From assembly GCF_035325925.1 (NCBI RefSeq), contig NZ_DAOKZA010000008.1:1-64000 (forward strand): 64,000 nt of DNA. Direction: 5' to 3'. Origin of the DNA: Calidifontimicrobium sp035325925. Its GTDB lineage: Bacteria > Pseudomonadota > Gammaproteobacteria > Burkholderiales > Burkholderiaceae_C. The position numbers were made by a program, and so were the translations under genes. The notes under the pieces were generated by a model. That model was not told where the DNA came from and searched no databases. It saw only the letters and a list, made by a program, of their open reading frames with translations. This document shows positions 50,977-59,023 of this stretch, piece after piece (within the stretch, counting starts at the first letter, position 1; every line of letters begins with the position of its first letter).

Positions 50977-51420
50977 TCACGAGCGCGCGCGGCGCTGCAG
51001 CCAGCGCATCAGCGCGCCGACGAGCGGCAGCTTCGCGTACAGCTCCTCGGCGGCGTCCCAGTAGTCGCGGTGCACCGCGATGCGCCCGTCGGCGGCCAGC
51101 CGCAGGTGCGAGCCGCCGTGGATCGTCTGCTCGCCGCGCGCGAAGCGGCGCATGCCGAACACGAAGTCCCAGGTGAGAAAACACTGGTTCGCCTGCACGA
51201 CGATGTCGCGCACGACGAAACGCGGCGCGTCGAGCGTGTCGAACATGTGCGCGAACACCGCGGCGATCGACGCGACGCCGCGCACGTCGTGGAACGGGTC
51301 CTTGAACTGCGCGTCGGCGGCGTACAGCTCGCCCAGGCGAGGCAGGTCGGCGCGCGACAGCGATTCGAAGCGCTCGACGATGCGCGCCACGCGGGCGTCG
51401 GGGTGGCGCGGCGTGCTCAC
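50977..51420 (-). CDS. NTF2/SnoaL-like protein, last gene of the LitR-linked operon
   Basis: A 147-residue single-domain cone-fold protein ('LYAADAQFKDPFHDVRGVASIAAVFAHMF', 'HGGSHLRLAADGRIAVHRDYWDAAEELY'). Such proteins act as isomerases, hydrolases or ligand binders; in the widespread CFA/DUF1365 cluster they accompany the SDR gene. The GTG start overlaps the SDR stop (GTGA), so it is translationally coupled. Confidence 0.85.
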   Translation of the reverse strand: MSTPRHPDARVARIVERFESLSRADLPRLGELYAADAQFKDPFHDVRGVASIAAVFAHMFDTLDAPRFVVRDIVVQANQCFLTWDFVFGMRRFARGEQTIHGGSHLRLAADGRIAVHRDYWDAAEELYAKLPLVGALMRWLQRRARS

Positions 51421-52202
51421 AGCCCGGTGGCGCGGCGGATCGCCGCGAAGTACAGCCCGTCGCTGAGCACGCTCAGCGCCTTGAGCAGGTGGGTGAAGCG
51501 CTTCGGGAAGTGGATCTCGAACGCGCCGCGCTGCCAGCCCTCGACGATGCGCTGCGCCGCCTCGTCGGAGCTGATCAGCGCCGGCATGCGGAAGTCGTTG
51601 TCCGCCGTCAGCGGCGTGTCGACGAACCCGGGGTTGATCACCGACACGCCGATGCCGCGCTCGTGCAGGTCCAGGTACAGAGACTCGCCGAGGTTGATCA
51701 GCGCGGCCTTGGTCGGCCCGTAGGCCAGCGATTTCGGCAGGCCGCGGTAGCCGGCCACGCTGGACACCAGGCTCAGGTGCGCCGGCGCGCCGGCGTCGGC
51801 CTGGCGCTGCAGCTGTGGCAGCACCGCGTCGAGCAGGTGCAGCGCGCCGACGTAGTTGACCTGCTGGTGGCGCAGCGCGTCGTCGAGGTCGAACGCGGTC
51901 GCGCGCATCGGCCGGTAGTGGCCGGCGCAGTACACCGCCAGGTCGATGCGGCCGTGGCGCTCGACGACGCGCCCCACCGCGTCGCGCATCGCGCCGCGGT
52001 CGGTGGCGTCGAGCGCGATCGCCATGCTGCCCGCATGCCGCGCGGTGAAGGCGTCGAGCGCGGCGGCGCTGCGCGCCGAGACGACGACACGCGCGCCGAG
52101 CGCGTGCAGGTGCTCGGCGGTGGCGCGACCGATGCCGCTGGAGGCGCCGACGAGCCACACCACCTGGTCACGCCAGTCGCGGATCGGCGGGTTCAGCGGC
52201 AT
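51417..52202 (-). CDS. SDR-family oxidoreductase of the LitR-linked operon
   Basis: A 261-residue classical SDR with 'LVGASSGIGRATAEHL', 'VYCAG', the catalytic Ser in 'LVSSVAGYRG' and Tyr-x3-Lys in 'AYGPTKAAL'. A C-terminal 'FPKRFTHLLKALSVL' hydrophobic tail is typical of SDRs acting on membrane lipids. It lies 16 bp after the DUF3833 gene. The substrate is unknown; a fatty-acyl or isoprenoid intermediate is plausible from context. Confidence 0.88.
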   Translation of the reverse strand: MPLNPPIRDWRDQVVWLVGASSGIGRATAEHLHALGARVVVSARSAAALDAFTARHAGSMAIALDATDRGAMRDAVGRVVERHGRIDLAVYCAGHYRPMRATAFDLDDALRHQQVNYVGALHLLDAVLPQLQRQADAGAPAHLSLVSSVAGYRGLPKSLAYGPTKAALINLGESLYLDLHERGIGVSVINPGFVDTPLTADNDFRMPALISSDEAAQRIVEGWQRGAFEIHFPKRFTHLLKALSVLSDGLYFAAIRRATGL

Positions 52203-52218
52203 GGGTGTCCCGTCACCG

Positions 52219-52752
52219 TCAGGGCCTGGTGAAGACCAGCGTGACCTCGCCGAGGCGGACGCCGAACTTGCTCATCACCGCCTTGTTGAGCATCACGCGT
52301 TCGTCGACGAGGAACATCCAGTCGTCGAACTGGACGTGCCAGACGCGGCCGTCGACCGGCAGCGCCAGCGTGTAGCGCCACTGGAACGCGTTGCCCGCGG
52401 CCTGTCCTGCGGCCTCGCCGACCACGTCGTCGGCGCTGCCGGTGTAGCGTCCGTCGGCGTGGCGCTTGAGCCGCCACACGCGGCGCTGCGTCGTGCCGTC
52501 GCTGTAGCTGAAGTGCTCGTCGAGCACGCCTTCGTCGCCCTGCCAGCGGCAGTCCATGCGCACGGTGAAGCGTCGCACGACCTTGCCGCTGCGGTCGGTG
52601 AAGATGCCGTACGCGTGCAGCGTGCCGTCGAAGTACTCGCGCAGGTCCAGGCGCGGGCGCTCGGCGGCGTAGTCGGCCGGCGTCGGCGACGCGCAGCCGG
52701 TGATCAGCCAAGGCGTCGAAGCGGCGGCGAGCAGCCAGTGGCGTCGGTTCAT
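52219..52752 (-). CDS. DUF3833 lipoprotein-like protein
   Basis: A 177-residue exported protein. The signal region ends 'WLITGCAS', a plausible lipobox with Cys near residue 20. The body ('YFDGTLHAYGIFTDRSGKVVRRF', 'WRYTLALPVDGRVWHVQFDDWMFL', 'MNKA'-like 'MLNKAVMSKFG') matches DUF3833. These proteins recur in gene clusters with CFA synthase and chalcone-isomerase-like genes; their biochemical role is not known. Its start overlaps the MFS gene (ATGA). Confidence 0.88.
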   Translation of the reverse strand: MNRRHWLLAAASTPWLITGCASPTPADYAAERPRLDLREYFDGTLHAYGIFTDRSGKVVRRFTVRMDCRWQGDEGVLDEHFSYSDGTTQRRVWRLKRHADGRYTGSADDVVGEAAGQAAGNAFQWRYTLALPVDGRVWHVQFDDWMFLVDERVMLNKAVMSKFGVRLGEVTLVFTRP

Positions 52753-54095
52753 TCGGGGGCTCCACCGGCGCCGCGGCGCATCCGTGTGGCCAGCAGCGCC
52801 GCGGCCGCCAGCTTCAGCACGCATGGCAGCGCACAGTACGCCAGCGTCAGCGCGGCGAGCGCGTCGGCGTCGCGGCTGCCCGGCGTGTAGCCGAAGGCCT
52901 GCAGCAATGGCAGCGCGAGCCCGGCGGCCAGCGCGAGGTTGAGCTTGGTGGCGAAGTTCCACCAGCCGAAGTAGGCGCCCTCGGCCTGGCCACCGCGACC
53001 CGAGCGCTGGATCACGCCGGCCAGCAGCGCGCCGGGCAGCGCCAGGTCCGCGCCCAGCGCCAGCCCGCTGGCCACGCACACCGCGGCGAAACCGGCCACG
53101 TCGCCCGTGCCGAGCGCGGCGGCCCAGGCGAAGGCGGCGACGGCCAGCAGCATGCCGGCCAGCCAGGTGCGCACCAGCCCGAAGCGACGCACCAGCCGCA
53201 CCCACAGCGGCATCGACAGTGCGCCGGCGGCGAAGTAGCTGGCGAGGAACAGCGGCTCGAACGCCGGTGCCTGCAGCCGATCGCGGATGAAGAACAGCAC
53301 CAGCGTCGCCGGCACCGCGCTGGCGATGCCGTTGACGAGGAACACCGCGAGCAGGCGGCGGAACGCCGCATCGGCCAGCGGCAGCGTCATCGGCATCACC
53401 CCGCCCGGCGCGGTGGTGCCGAGCGCCCGCGGCGCACGGGACAGCAGCGCGACGCCGAGCGCCAACACGACCGCGAAGGTGGCCGTGGCCGCACCCATGC
53501 CGGCCAGCGCGGGCAGCACGCTGGCCACCAGCACGCCGGTCAGCGCGAAGCCTTCGCGCCAGGCGACGACGCGGGCACGCTGCGTCGCGTCGCCGCCGAG
53601 TCTTGCACCCCAGGCCTGGTGCAGCACCGCCAGCACGCTGTATGCGACGTAGGTCCACAGCAGCCAGGCGCCGCACCATGCGAGCAGCGACGCCGTGCCC
53701 TGCATCGGCGGGAAGAACAGCGCATGGAACCCGACCGCGGCCGCCACGGCGGCAAGCGCTGCGGCGCCCAGCACCCGCGCGGCGGAACGGGCGAACCAGC
53801 GGTCGACCAGGCGCCCGATCCACGGGTCGGTGACGGCGTCGAACAGCCGTGCGCCGAGCAGCAGGGCGCCCAGCGCCGCCAGCGGAACGCCGAACGTCGT
53901 CGCATAGTGGTTCGGCAGCATCACGTACAGCGGCAGCGCGACGAAGGCCAGCGGCAGTCCCAGCGCGCCGTAGGCGACGCCATCGCGCCAGCCGGTGGCG
54001 GCCAGCGGCGCGCGCACGAGCGGTGCCGCCACCGCGCGGGTCATCGCCGGCGCGGCGATCGGAGTGGCGCCGCAGGCGCCTCGCAACGGTTCCAT
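52749..54095 (-). CDS. MFS transporter (MFS_2/GPH-like) of the LitR-linked operon
   Basis: A 448-residue carrier with about 12 hydrophobic segments. 'GARLFDAVTDPWIGRLVDRW' near residues 80-100 is the hallmark of the MFS_2/sodium-symporter subgroup that includes lysophospholipid and sugar carriers. In this operon of lipid-modifying genes a lipid-related cargo is an inference. It overlaps both neighbours by a few bases. Confidence 0.85.
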   Translation of the reverse strand: MEPLRGACGATPIAAPAMTRAVAAPLVRAPLAATGWRDGVAYGALGLPLAFVALPLYVMLPNHYATTFGVPLAALGALLLGARLFDAVTDPWIGRLVDRWFARSAARVLGAAALAAVAAAVGFHALFFPPMQGTASLLAWCGAWLLWTYVAYSVLAVLHQAWGARLGGDATQRARVVAWREGFALTGVLVASVLPALAGMGAATATFAVVLALGVALLSRAPRALGTTAPGGVMPMTLPLADAAFRRLLAVFLVNGIASAVPATLVLFFIRDRLQAPAFEPLFLASYFAAGALSMPLWVRLVRRFGLVRTWLAGMLLAVAAFAWAAALGTGDVAGFAAVCVASGLALGADLALPGALLAGVIQRSGRGGQAEGAYFGWWNFATKLNLALAAGLALPLLQAFGYTPGSRDADALAALTLAYCALPCVLKLAAAALLATRMRRGAGGAPE

Positions 54096-54679
54096 CAACG
54101 TCCCAGCAGCGCGTCGCGCAGCTGCGGCTGCGACGTCTGCGGCGCCAGCCAGATGCCGAAGAACAGCCGCGTGAACTCGGGGTCGGGCAGCTCGCCGGCG
54201 TCGCGCCCGTTGACGAAGAACCGCACCGCCTCGCGCGGGCGCTGCACCCCCGTGATGCGGTCGCCGGCGCCGACGTCGGGGAAGATCGCGGCCATGCGCG
54301 ACAACCACTGTCGCGCCTGCGCGTCGTCGAACTCGCCGACGCGGCGCATCTCGTCGACCGAACGTTCGGCGATCAGCCGTCCGACCAAGCGGCGTGCGTA
54401 CTGCAGTTCGAGCGCCAGCGGCACGTCGGCGTAGTCTGCCCCGGGGCCGAACGGCACGGCGGCCCACAGCCGCGCGTCGTAGATCACCATGCCCAGGAAG
54501 CGCAGGCGGCCGCTGCCCACCAGCACCGCGCCGGGCAGTGCCGCGGTGACCTCGGGCGGGGCGGGCGATGCGTGCGCGCGACCGGCGGCGGCCGCCAGCG
54601 TCGCGAGCAGCAGCGTGCGGCGCCTCAGCAGGCCGGGCACGCGTGGCCTTCGTCCCGTGCCGCCGCGAGTCGGGTTCAT
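54095..54679 (-). CDS. Chalcone-isomerase-like periplasmic protein
   Basis: A 194-residue protein with a twin-Arg-rich N-terminus ('LLRRRTLLLATLAAAAGRAHA') acting as an export signal and a chalcone isomerase-like fold: 'LVGSGRLRFLGMVIYDARLWA', 'ALELQYARRLVGRLIAERSVDEMRR', 'FFNGRDAG'-like 'FFVNGRDAGELPDPEFTRLFFGIWL'. Some members of this fold bind fatty acids. The gene overlaps the CFA synthase gene (ATGA), so a role in handling its lipid product is plausible. Confidence 0.86.
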   Translation of the reverse strand: MNPTRGGTGRRPRVPGLLRRRTLLLATLAAAAGRAHASPAPPEVTAALPGAVLVGSGRLRFLGMVIYDARLWAAVPFGPGADYADVPLALELQYARRLVGRLIAERSVDEMRRVGEFDDAQARQWLSRMAAIFPDVGAGDRITGVQRPREAVRFFVNGRDAGELPDPEFTRLFFGIWLAPQTSQPQLRDALLGR

Positions 54680-55899
54680 GGCTTGCGCAGCGTGAACTGC
54701 ACGACGTCGGTATTGCCGGTGGCGAACGCCGCCTCGCAGTACGCCAGGTAGAACTCCCAGGTGCGCACGAAGCGCGTGTCGAAGCCGAGCCGGCGCACCT
54801 GCGGCTCGCGCCGCAGGAAGGCGCTGCGCCAGCGTGCCAGCGTCTCGGCGTAGTCGTGCCCGAAGGCGAGCTCGTTGACGACCTCCAGCCCGGCCTTCGC
54901 CGCCTCGGCGCGGAACGCCGAGGCACTGGGCAGCAGCCCGCCGGGGAAGATGTACTGCTGGATGAAGTCGGTCGAGCGCGCGTAGCGCTCGAACAGATCG
55001 TCGCGGATCGTGATCGACTGGATGCACGCGCGCCCGCCCGGCCGCAGCTTGTCGTGCACGGTGCGGAAGAAGCCCGGCCAGTACGCGCGACCGACCGCCT
55101 CGAACATCTCGATCGAGCAGATCGCGTCGAACGGCGCGTCGGCGACGTCGCGATAGTCCTGCAGCCGCAGGTCGGCGCGGTCGGCGAGCCCGGCATGCTG
55201 CAACCGCTGGCGCGCGTGCGCGAGCTGCTCGGTCGACAGCGTCAGCCCGGTCACGTGTGCGCCGAAGTCGCGCGCCGCCGCTTCCGCCAGCGCGCCCCAG
55301 CCGCAGCCGATCTCGAGCACCCGCGCGCCCGGCGCGACGCCGCACTCGGCGAGCGCGCGCCGCACCTTGGCCTGCTGCGCGTCGGGCATCGATCGCGAGC
55401 GGTCACCTTCGAACCACGCACTCGAGTAGTTCATCGTCTCGTCGAGCCACAGCGCGTAGAACGCGTTGCCGAGGTCGTAGTGCGCGTGGATGTTGCGGCG
55501 GCTGCCACGGCGCGAGTTGCGGTTCAGCAGGTGCCGCAGGCGGTACGCGAGCGAGCCCCACCACGAGCCGTAGATCAGCCGTTCGGCGGCGTCGCGGTTG
55601 GCGATGAACAGCTCGAGCAGCGCGACCAGGTCGGGGCTGGTCCAACCGCCGGTGATGTAGCTCTCGGCAAAGCCGATGTCGCCCGACTTCAGCGTCGCCG
55701 CGCAGGCGTCCCAGTTGCGCAGGCGCAGCGCGGCGCGCGGACCGGGGATCGTGCCGGCGAACTGCAGCGCGCTGCCGTCGGGCAGCTGCAGGTCGAGCGT
55801 GCCGCGTCGCAGGTGGCGCAGCGCGCGCAGCACCGCGCGCGCCGCGGGCGGCGCCGACGCGGGCAGGGTGAACCAGGCGGTGGTCGTCGTCGTGCTCAT
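54676..55899 (-). CDS. Cyclopropane-fatty-acyl-phospholipid synthase family methyltransferase
   Basis: A 407-residue SAM-dependent enzyme that methylenates or methylates a double bond in membrane fatty acids. The SAM motif 'VLEIGCGWGALAEAAARDFG' is at about residues 205-224, and 'SIEMFEAVG', 'IQSITI' and 'FIQQYIFPGG' are typical of CFA synthase. Related enzymes in Rhodobacter (UfaM type) methylate instead of cyclopropanating, so the product could be a cyclopropane, a methylated or a furan fatty acid. ATG 55899 fits; it is preceded 23 bp upstream by the DUF1365 stop. Confidence 0.93.
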   Translation of the reverse strand: MSTTTTTAWFTLPASAPPAARAVLRALRHLRRGTLDLQLPDGSALQFAGTIPGPRAALRLRNWDACAATLKSGDIGFAESYITGGWTSPDLVALLELFIANRDAAERLIYGSWWGSLAYRLRHLLNRNSRRGSRRNIHAHYDLGNAFYALWLDETMNYSSAWFEGDRSRSMPDAQQAKVRRALAECGVAPGARVLEIGCGWGALAEAAARDFGAHVTGLTLSTEQLAHARQRLQHAGLADRADLRLQDYRDVADAPFDAICSIEMFEAVGRAYWPGFFRTVHDKLRPGGRACIQSITIRDDLFERYARSTDFIQQYIFPGGLLPSASAFRAEAAKAGLEVVNELAFGHDYAETLARWRSAFLRREPQVRRLGFDTRFVRTWEFYLAYCEAAFATGNTDVVQFTLRKP

Positions 55900-55922
55900 C
55901 GGGGGGACTTCGGGCGATGCGT

Positions 55923-56699
55923 TCAGCGGGTCACGAAGGCGTCGGGCGGCGCCGGCTTGGAGAAGAACGGCACGCGCTTGAGCGCCAGCCGCAGCGCCTG
56001 CCAGTGGATGCGCGCGATCACGCCCAGCGTCATCAGCGGCGTGCCGAAGAACGCGCGGCGCAGCGCGGCGCCGGTCACCGGGCTCAGCGTGCCGCTGACG
56101 CTGGTCAGCAGCAGCGGCCCGTTGGCGTCGTGGTGATCGACGCGCGCCACGGTGCGCGGCGCGTGCGTGGGCGCGCCGAGGTCGGTGCGCATGAAGCGGA
56201 AGCGGTAGTCGCCCTCGACGCGGCAGAACGGCGAGACGTGGAACACCTTGCGTGCGCGCAGCTCGCGTCCGAAACGCAGGTCGTCGCCGTGCAGCAGGTA
56301 GCAGTGGCGCTCGCCGAAGGTGTTGTTGACCTCGGCGACGATCGCGGCGAGCGAGCCGTCGCGCCGGTGGCAGTACCAGAAGCTCACCGGCTTGAACACG
56401 TAGCCGAGCACGCGCGGGTAGCAGTGCAGCCAGACCTCGCCGTCGGCGTCGGCGATGCCTTCGCGCGCGAGCAGGTCGTCGATCCACGCGAGGCAGTCGC
56501 CGCCGCCGTCGCCGTGGTCGCGGTCGTGGAATGCGATCAGGCCGATGCGGTTGCGCGGCAGCGCGGGGTCGGGCGTGCGGCGCAGCGTCCGCAACGGCAG
56601 CAGCAGGAAATACGTCGGGTACTCGAAACCGTGCCGCGCCGGGCGCAGGCGCAGGTGGCGCACGACGCCGGTGCCGAGCAGCGCGCGCGTCGCGGTCAC
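55923..56699 (-). CDS. DUF1365 family protein
   Basis: A 258-residue protein with the family blocks 'HGFEYPTYFLLLPL', 'YPRVLGYVFKPVSFWYCHRRDG', 'AEVNNTFGERHCYLL' and 'KVFHVSPFCRVEGDYRF'. DUF1365 proteins almost always sit between an FAD oxidoreductase and a CFA-synthase-like gene; their activity is unknown. The GTG start overlaps the FAD-gene stop (GTGA). Confidence 0.9.
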   Translation of the reverse strand: MTATRALLGTGVVRHLRLRPARHGFEYPTYFLLLPLRTLRRTPDPALPRNRIGLIAFHDRDHGDGGGDCLAWIDDLLAREGIADADGEVWLHCYPRVLGYVFKPVSFWYCHRRDGSLAAIVAEVNNTFGERHCYLLHGDDLRFGRELRARKVFHVSPFCRVEGDYRFRFMRTDLGAPTHAPRTVARVDHHDANGPLLLTSVSGTLSPVTGAALRRAFFGTPLMTLGVIARIHWQALRLALKRVPFFSKPAPPDAFVTR

Positions 56700-58000
56700 G
56701 CGGCCTCCGCCGGCGCCACGTCGCGCGCCCAGGCCTGGCGCAGGGCGTCGACCACGGCGAGCCCCGACGTCAGCCCGTCCTCGTGGAAGCCGTAGCGCGT
56801 CCACGCGCCGCAGTACCAGGTGTGCGCCCGGCCCTGGATGCGGTCGAGCCGGCGCTGCGCGTCGATCGCCGCCTGGTCGAACACCGGGTGCGCGTAGTTG
56901 AACGCCGCGAGCACGGCGCCGTCGCGTGGTTCGCGCGCCGGGTTCAGCGAGACGAGCACCGGCGTGTCGAACGGCAGCGGCTGCAGGCGGTTCAGCAGGT
57001 AGTGAAGGCACACGCGCGAGCGCTCTCGGTCGTCGCCGGCGGCGCGCTCGTAGTTCCACGCGGCCCAGGCCTTGCGGCGCCGCGGCAGCACCGCGGTGTC
57101 GGTGTGCAGCACCGCGCGGTTGGGCTGGTAGCGGATCGCGCCGAGCAGCGCACGCTCGTCGGCGCTGGCGTCGGCGAGCAGCGCCAAGCTCTGGTCGCTG
57201 TGGCAGGCGAGCACCAGTTCGTCGAAACGCTCGCTGCCGTGATCGGTGGACACGATCACGCCGTACTCCCCGCTGCCCGGCGGCACGCGGCGCACGCTGC
57301 GCACCGGCGTGGCCAGGCGCGCGTCGTCGATGCGCTCGAGCATGCGCTGCACGTAGCGGCGAGCGCCGCTGCGCACCGTGAACCACTGCGGCCGGTCGCT
57401 CACCTGGATCAGCCCGTGGTTGTGGCAGAAACGGATCATCGTCGCGACCGGGAAGCGCAGCATCTGGTCGGTCGGGCACGACCAGATGCAGCCGATCATC
57501 GGCAGGAAGTACCAGTCGCGGAACTCGTCGCCGAAGCGGTGTTCGCGCAGGAAATCGCCGATCGACTGGCGCAGCTCGGCGTCGGCGCCGCGCCGGGCGA
57601 TCGTGGTGGCCAGCCGGTTGAAGCGCAGCAGGTCGGCGAGCATGCGCCAGAAACGCGGACGCAGCAGGTTGGCGCGCTGCGCGAAGACGGTGTCCATGGA
57701 CGCGCCGCTCCACTCGAGCGGCAGGTCGGGCACCTGCACCGAGAACGACATGTCCGACGGCGCCAGATCGATGCCCAGCTCGCCGAACAGCCGCAACAGG
57801 TTCGGGTAGGTGCGCTCGTTGAGCACCAGGAAACCGGTGTCGACGCCGTGTGTCACGCCGTCGAGCGTGACGTCGACGGTGTTCGTGTGCCCGCCGAAGT
57901 GGGCTCCGGCTTCGAACAGCGTGACGCGCGACTCGCCGGCCAAATGCCAGGCGACCGACAGACCCGAGATGCCCGAGCCGACGACGGCGACGCGGCGCAT
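56696..58000 (-). CDS. FAD-dependent oxidoreductase (amine-oxidase-like), first gene of the lipid operon
   Basis: A 434-residue flavoprotein with the dinucleotide motif 'VAVVGSGISGLSVAWHLAG' at residues 4-22, the acidic 'TLFEAGAHFGGHTNTV' and a C-terminal FAD contact 'DGLTSGLAVVDAL'. It belongs to the group found with DUF1365 and CFA-synthase-like genes. In Rhodobacter an enzyme of this type (UfaD) desaturates a methylated fatty acid on the way to furan fatty acids; equivalence here is inference. It follows a structured leader. Confidence 0.88.
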   Translation of the reverse strand: MRRVAVVGSGISGLSVAWHLAGESRVTLFEAGAHFGGHTNTVDVTLDGVTHGVDTGFLVLNERTYPNLLRLFGELGIDLAPSDMSFSVQVPDLPLEWSGASMDTVFAQRANLLRPRFWRMLADLLRFNRLATTIARRGADAELRQSIGDFLREHRFGDEFRDWYFLPMIGCIWSCPTDQMLRFPVATMIRFCHNHGLIQVSDRPQWFTVRSGARRYVQRMLERIDDARLATPVRSVRRVPPGSGEYGVIVSTDHGSERFDELVLACHSDQSLALLADASADERALLGAIRYQPNRAVLHTDTAVLPRRRKAWAAWNYERAAGDDRERSRVCLHYLLNRLQPLPFDTPVLVSLNPAREPRDGAVLAAFNYAHPVFDQAAIDAQRRLDRIQGRAHTWYCGAWTRYGFHEDGLTSGLAVVDALRQAWARDVAPAEAA

Positions 58001-58297
58001 CGTTCAGGCCCCCGGACGCGAGAACGGGGCACCGCCAGCGGTGCCCCGTGGAAGAAAGGCTGCTGTGGGCCGCCCCGGAGCGAAGGAGGGAGGGAGGAGG
58101 GAGGAGGAGAGGCGCTCCGGGATTCCGGTCGGCGAAGCCGACGGGCTGCACAGCAGGAAAAACTTGGTGCCGCCGCCACCCACCTCGGGAGCCGCCGGCG
58201 AACTGATGCTATGACCGGCATCCCCGCGCGGAGTTCCGCGCCGATGCGTCGGCCGGGTCGTCGCGTTCGAAGGCACTTGGTGCGTGAAGTGAACCAT
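58001..58297 (-). promoter_or_regulatory. Structured 5' leader of the lipid operon
   Basis: About 300 bp without a gene between the predicted promoter and the FAD oxidoreductase start. It contains CGGGGCACCG-CCAG-CGGTGCCCCG (58025-58048, 10-bp stem), an 8-bp stem CCGGAGCG/CGCTCCGG (58075-58082 and 58113-58120) enclosing 30 bases that are all purine on the plus strand, and GTCGGC-GAA-GCCGAC (58128-58142). The transcript would carry a 30-base pyrimidine loop. None has a U-tract, so these are not obvious terminators. Confidence 0.5.
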
Positions 58298-58326
58298 AAG
58301 GTATAAAAGAATACCAAACAGTTCAA
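58298..58326 (-). promoter_or_regulatory. Predicted promoter of the lipid operon
   Basis: On the minus strand TTGAAC (58326-58321) and TACCTT (58303-58298) are separated by 17 bp, in an AT-rich patch unusual for this genome. The -35 overlaps the stop codon of the glutathione peroxidase gene. The eight downstream genes would be transcribed from here. Confidence 0.5.
58300..58315. promoter_or_regulatory. GGTAT-N6-ATACC inverted repeat overlapping the promoter
   Basis: A perfect 5-bp inverted repeat spanning most of the promoter spacer and part of the -10. It is placed where a MerR-family regulator would bind, and LitR is encoded 0.7 kb away, but binding is inference. Confidence 0.4.
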
Positions 58327-58907
58327 GAGTGCACCAGCATGCGTTCGATTTCCCTGGTGATCCGTCGGGATTGCGGTTCGGTCGCGCTGTCGAAGCTCAC
58401 CACCTCGCGCGCGTCGCGCGAGACCAGGTACTTGTGGAAGTTCCACTGCGGCACCTCGCCGCTGCGCTCGGCGAGCCCGCGGTACAACGCGATCGCTCCG
58501 GCCCCGCGCACGGTCGACTTCGCGAACATCGGGAAACGCACACCGAAAGTGCTCTCGCAGAAGTCGGCGATCTGCGCGTTGTTACCCGGCTCCTGCTCGC
58601 CGAAGTCGTTCGACGGAAACCCGAGCACGCTGAATCCGCGCGCCGCGTAGCGTGCGTGCAATGCCTCGAGCCCCTCGTACTGTCCGGTGTAGCCGCAGCG
58701 GCTGGCGGTGTTGACGATCAGCAGCACGCGCCCGGCGAAGTCGCACAGGTCGATCGGGCGCTCGTCCTGCAGTCGCGGCAGGCGGTGCTGCAGCAACGCA
58801 GGGCAGCCGGTGGTCGACACGGCCGGGCCGGCAGCGAGCGCGCCGAGTGTCGCGACGAAGCCTCGCCGCGACAGCTTCCCGAGTGGAGTCGATCCGGTGG
58901 GCATCAT
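58323..58907 (-). CDS. Tat-exported glutathione peroxidase family protein
   Basis: A 194-residue protein. The N-terminus has a twin-arginine signal ('LSRRGFVATLGALAAG', Arg14-Arg15). The GPx core has the catalytic Cys in 'NTASRCGYTGQYEGL' and the partner residues in 'GFPSNDFGEQEPG' and 'PQWNFHKYLV'. It would reduce lipid or other hydroperoxides in the periplasm, probably with thioredoxin-like donors. ATG 58907 has an AGGA site. It lies between the LitR-type regulator (divergent) and the lipid operon (same strand), which fits protection against photo-oxidised lipids. Confidence 0.92.
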   Translation of the reverse strand: MMPTGSTPLGKLSRRGFVATLGALAAGPAVSTTGCPALLQHRLPRLQDERPIDLCDFAGRVLLIVNTASRCGYTGQYEGLEALHARYAARGFSVLGFPSNDFGEQEPGNNAQIADFCESTFGVRFPMFAKSTVRGAGAIALYRGLAERSGEVPQWNFHKYLVSRDAREVVSFDSATEPQSRRITREIERMLVHS

Positions 58908-58972
58908 GTTTGTCCTGCGCAAATGCAGCTCCTGAACTTATATTATCGGCGTTTTTGAGATCACCTCCTTGA

Positions 58973-58985
58973 TTGTCCTGGACAA
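58973..58985. promoter_or_regulatory. TTGTCC-T-GGACAA palindrome near the LitR start
   Basis: A perfect 13-bp palindrome in the gpx-litR divergent region. A second TTGTCCTG half lies at 58910-58917 on the other side of the AT-rich core (58935-58947), which could hold both -10 elements. Probable regulator binding site; autoregulation by the MerR-type protein is inferred. Confidence 0.5.
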
Positions 58986-59023
58986 AAAGACTCATCACCG
59001 ACCCTGTTCACCGCGGGGGTGGC

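Noticed and set aside
58959..58970. Remnant of a 16S rRNA gene (GATCACCTCCTT matches its 3' end)
   Set aside because: Only 12 bases match and the surrounding sequence is unrelated; it is considered only as a possible pairing partner of the litR ribosome site.
58908..58998. Short minus-strand reading frame starting at 58998, upstream of gpx, with ordinary-looking codons
   Set aside because: It runs out of frame into gpx, has no recognisable domain, and is explained by the AT-rich divergent promoter region.
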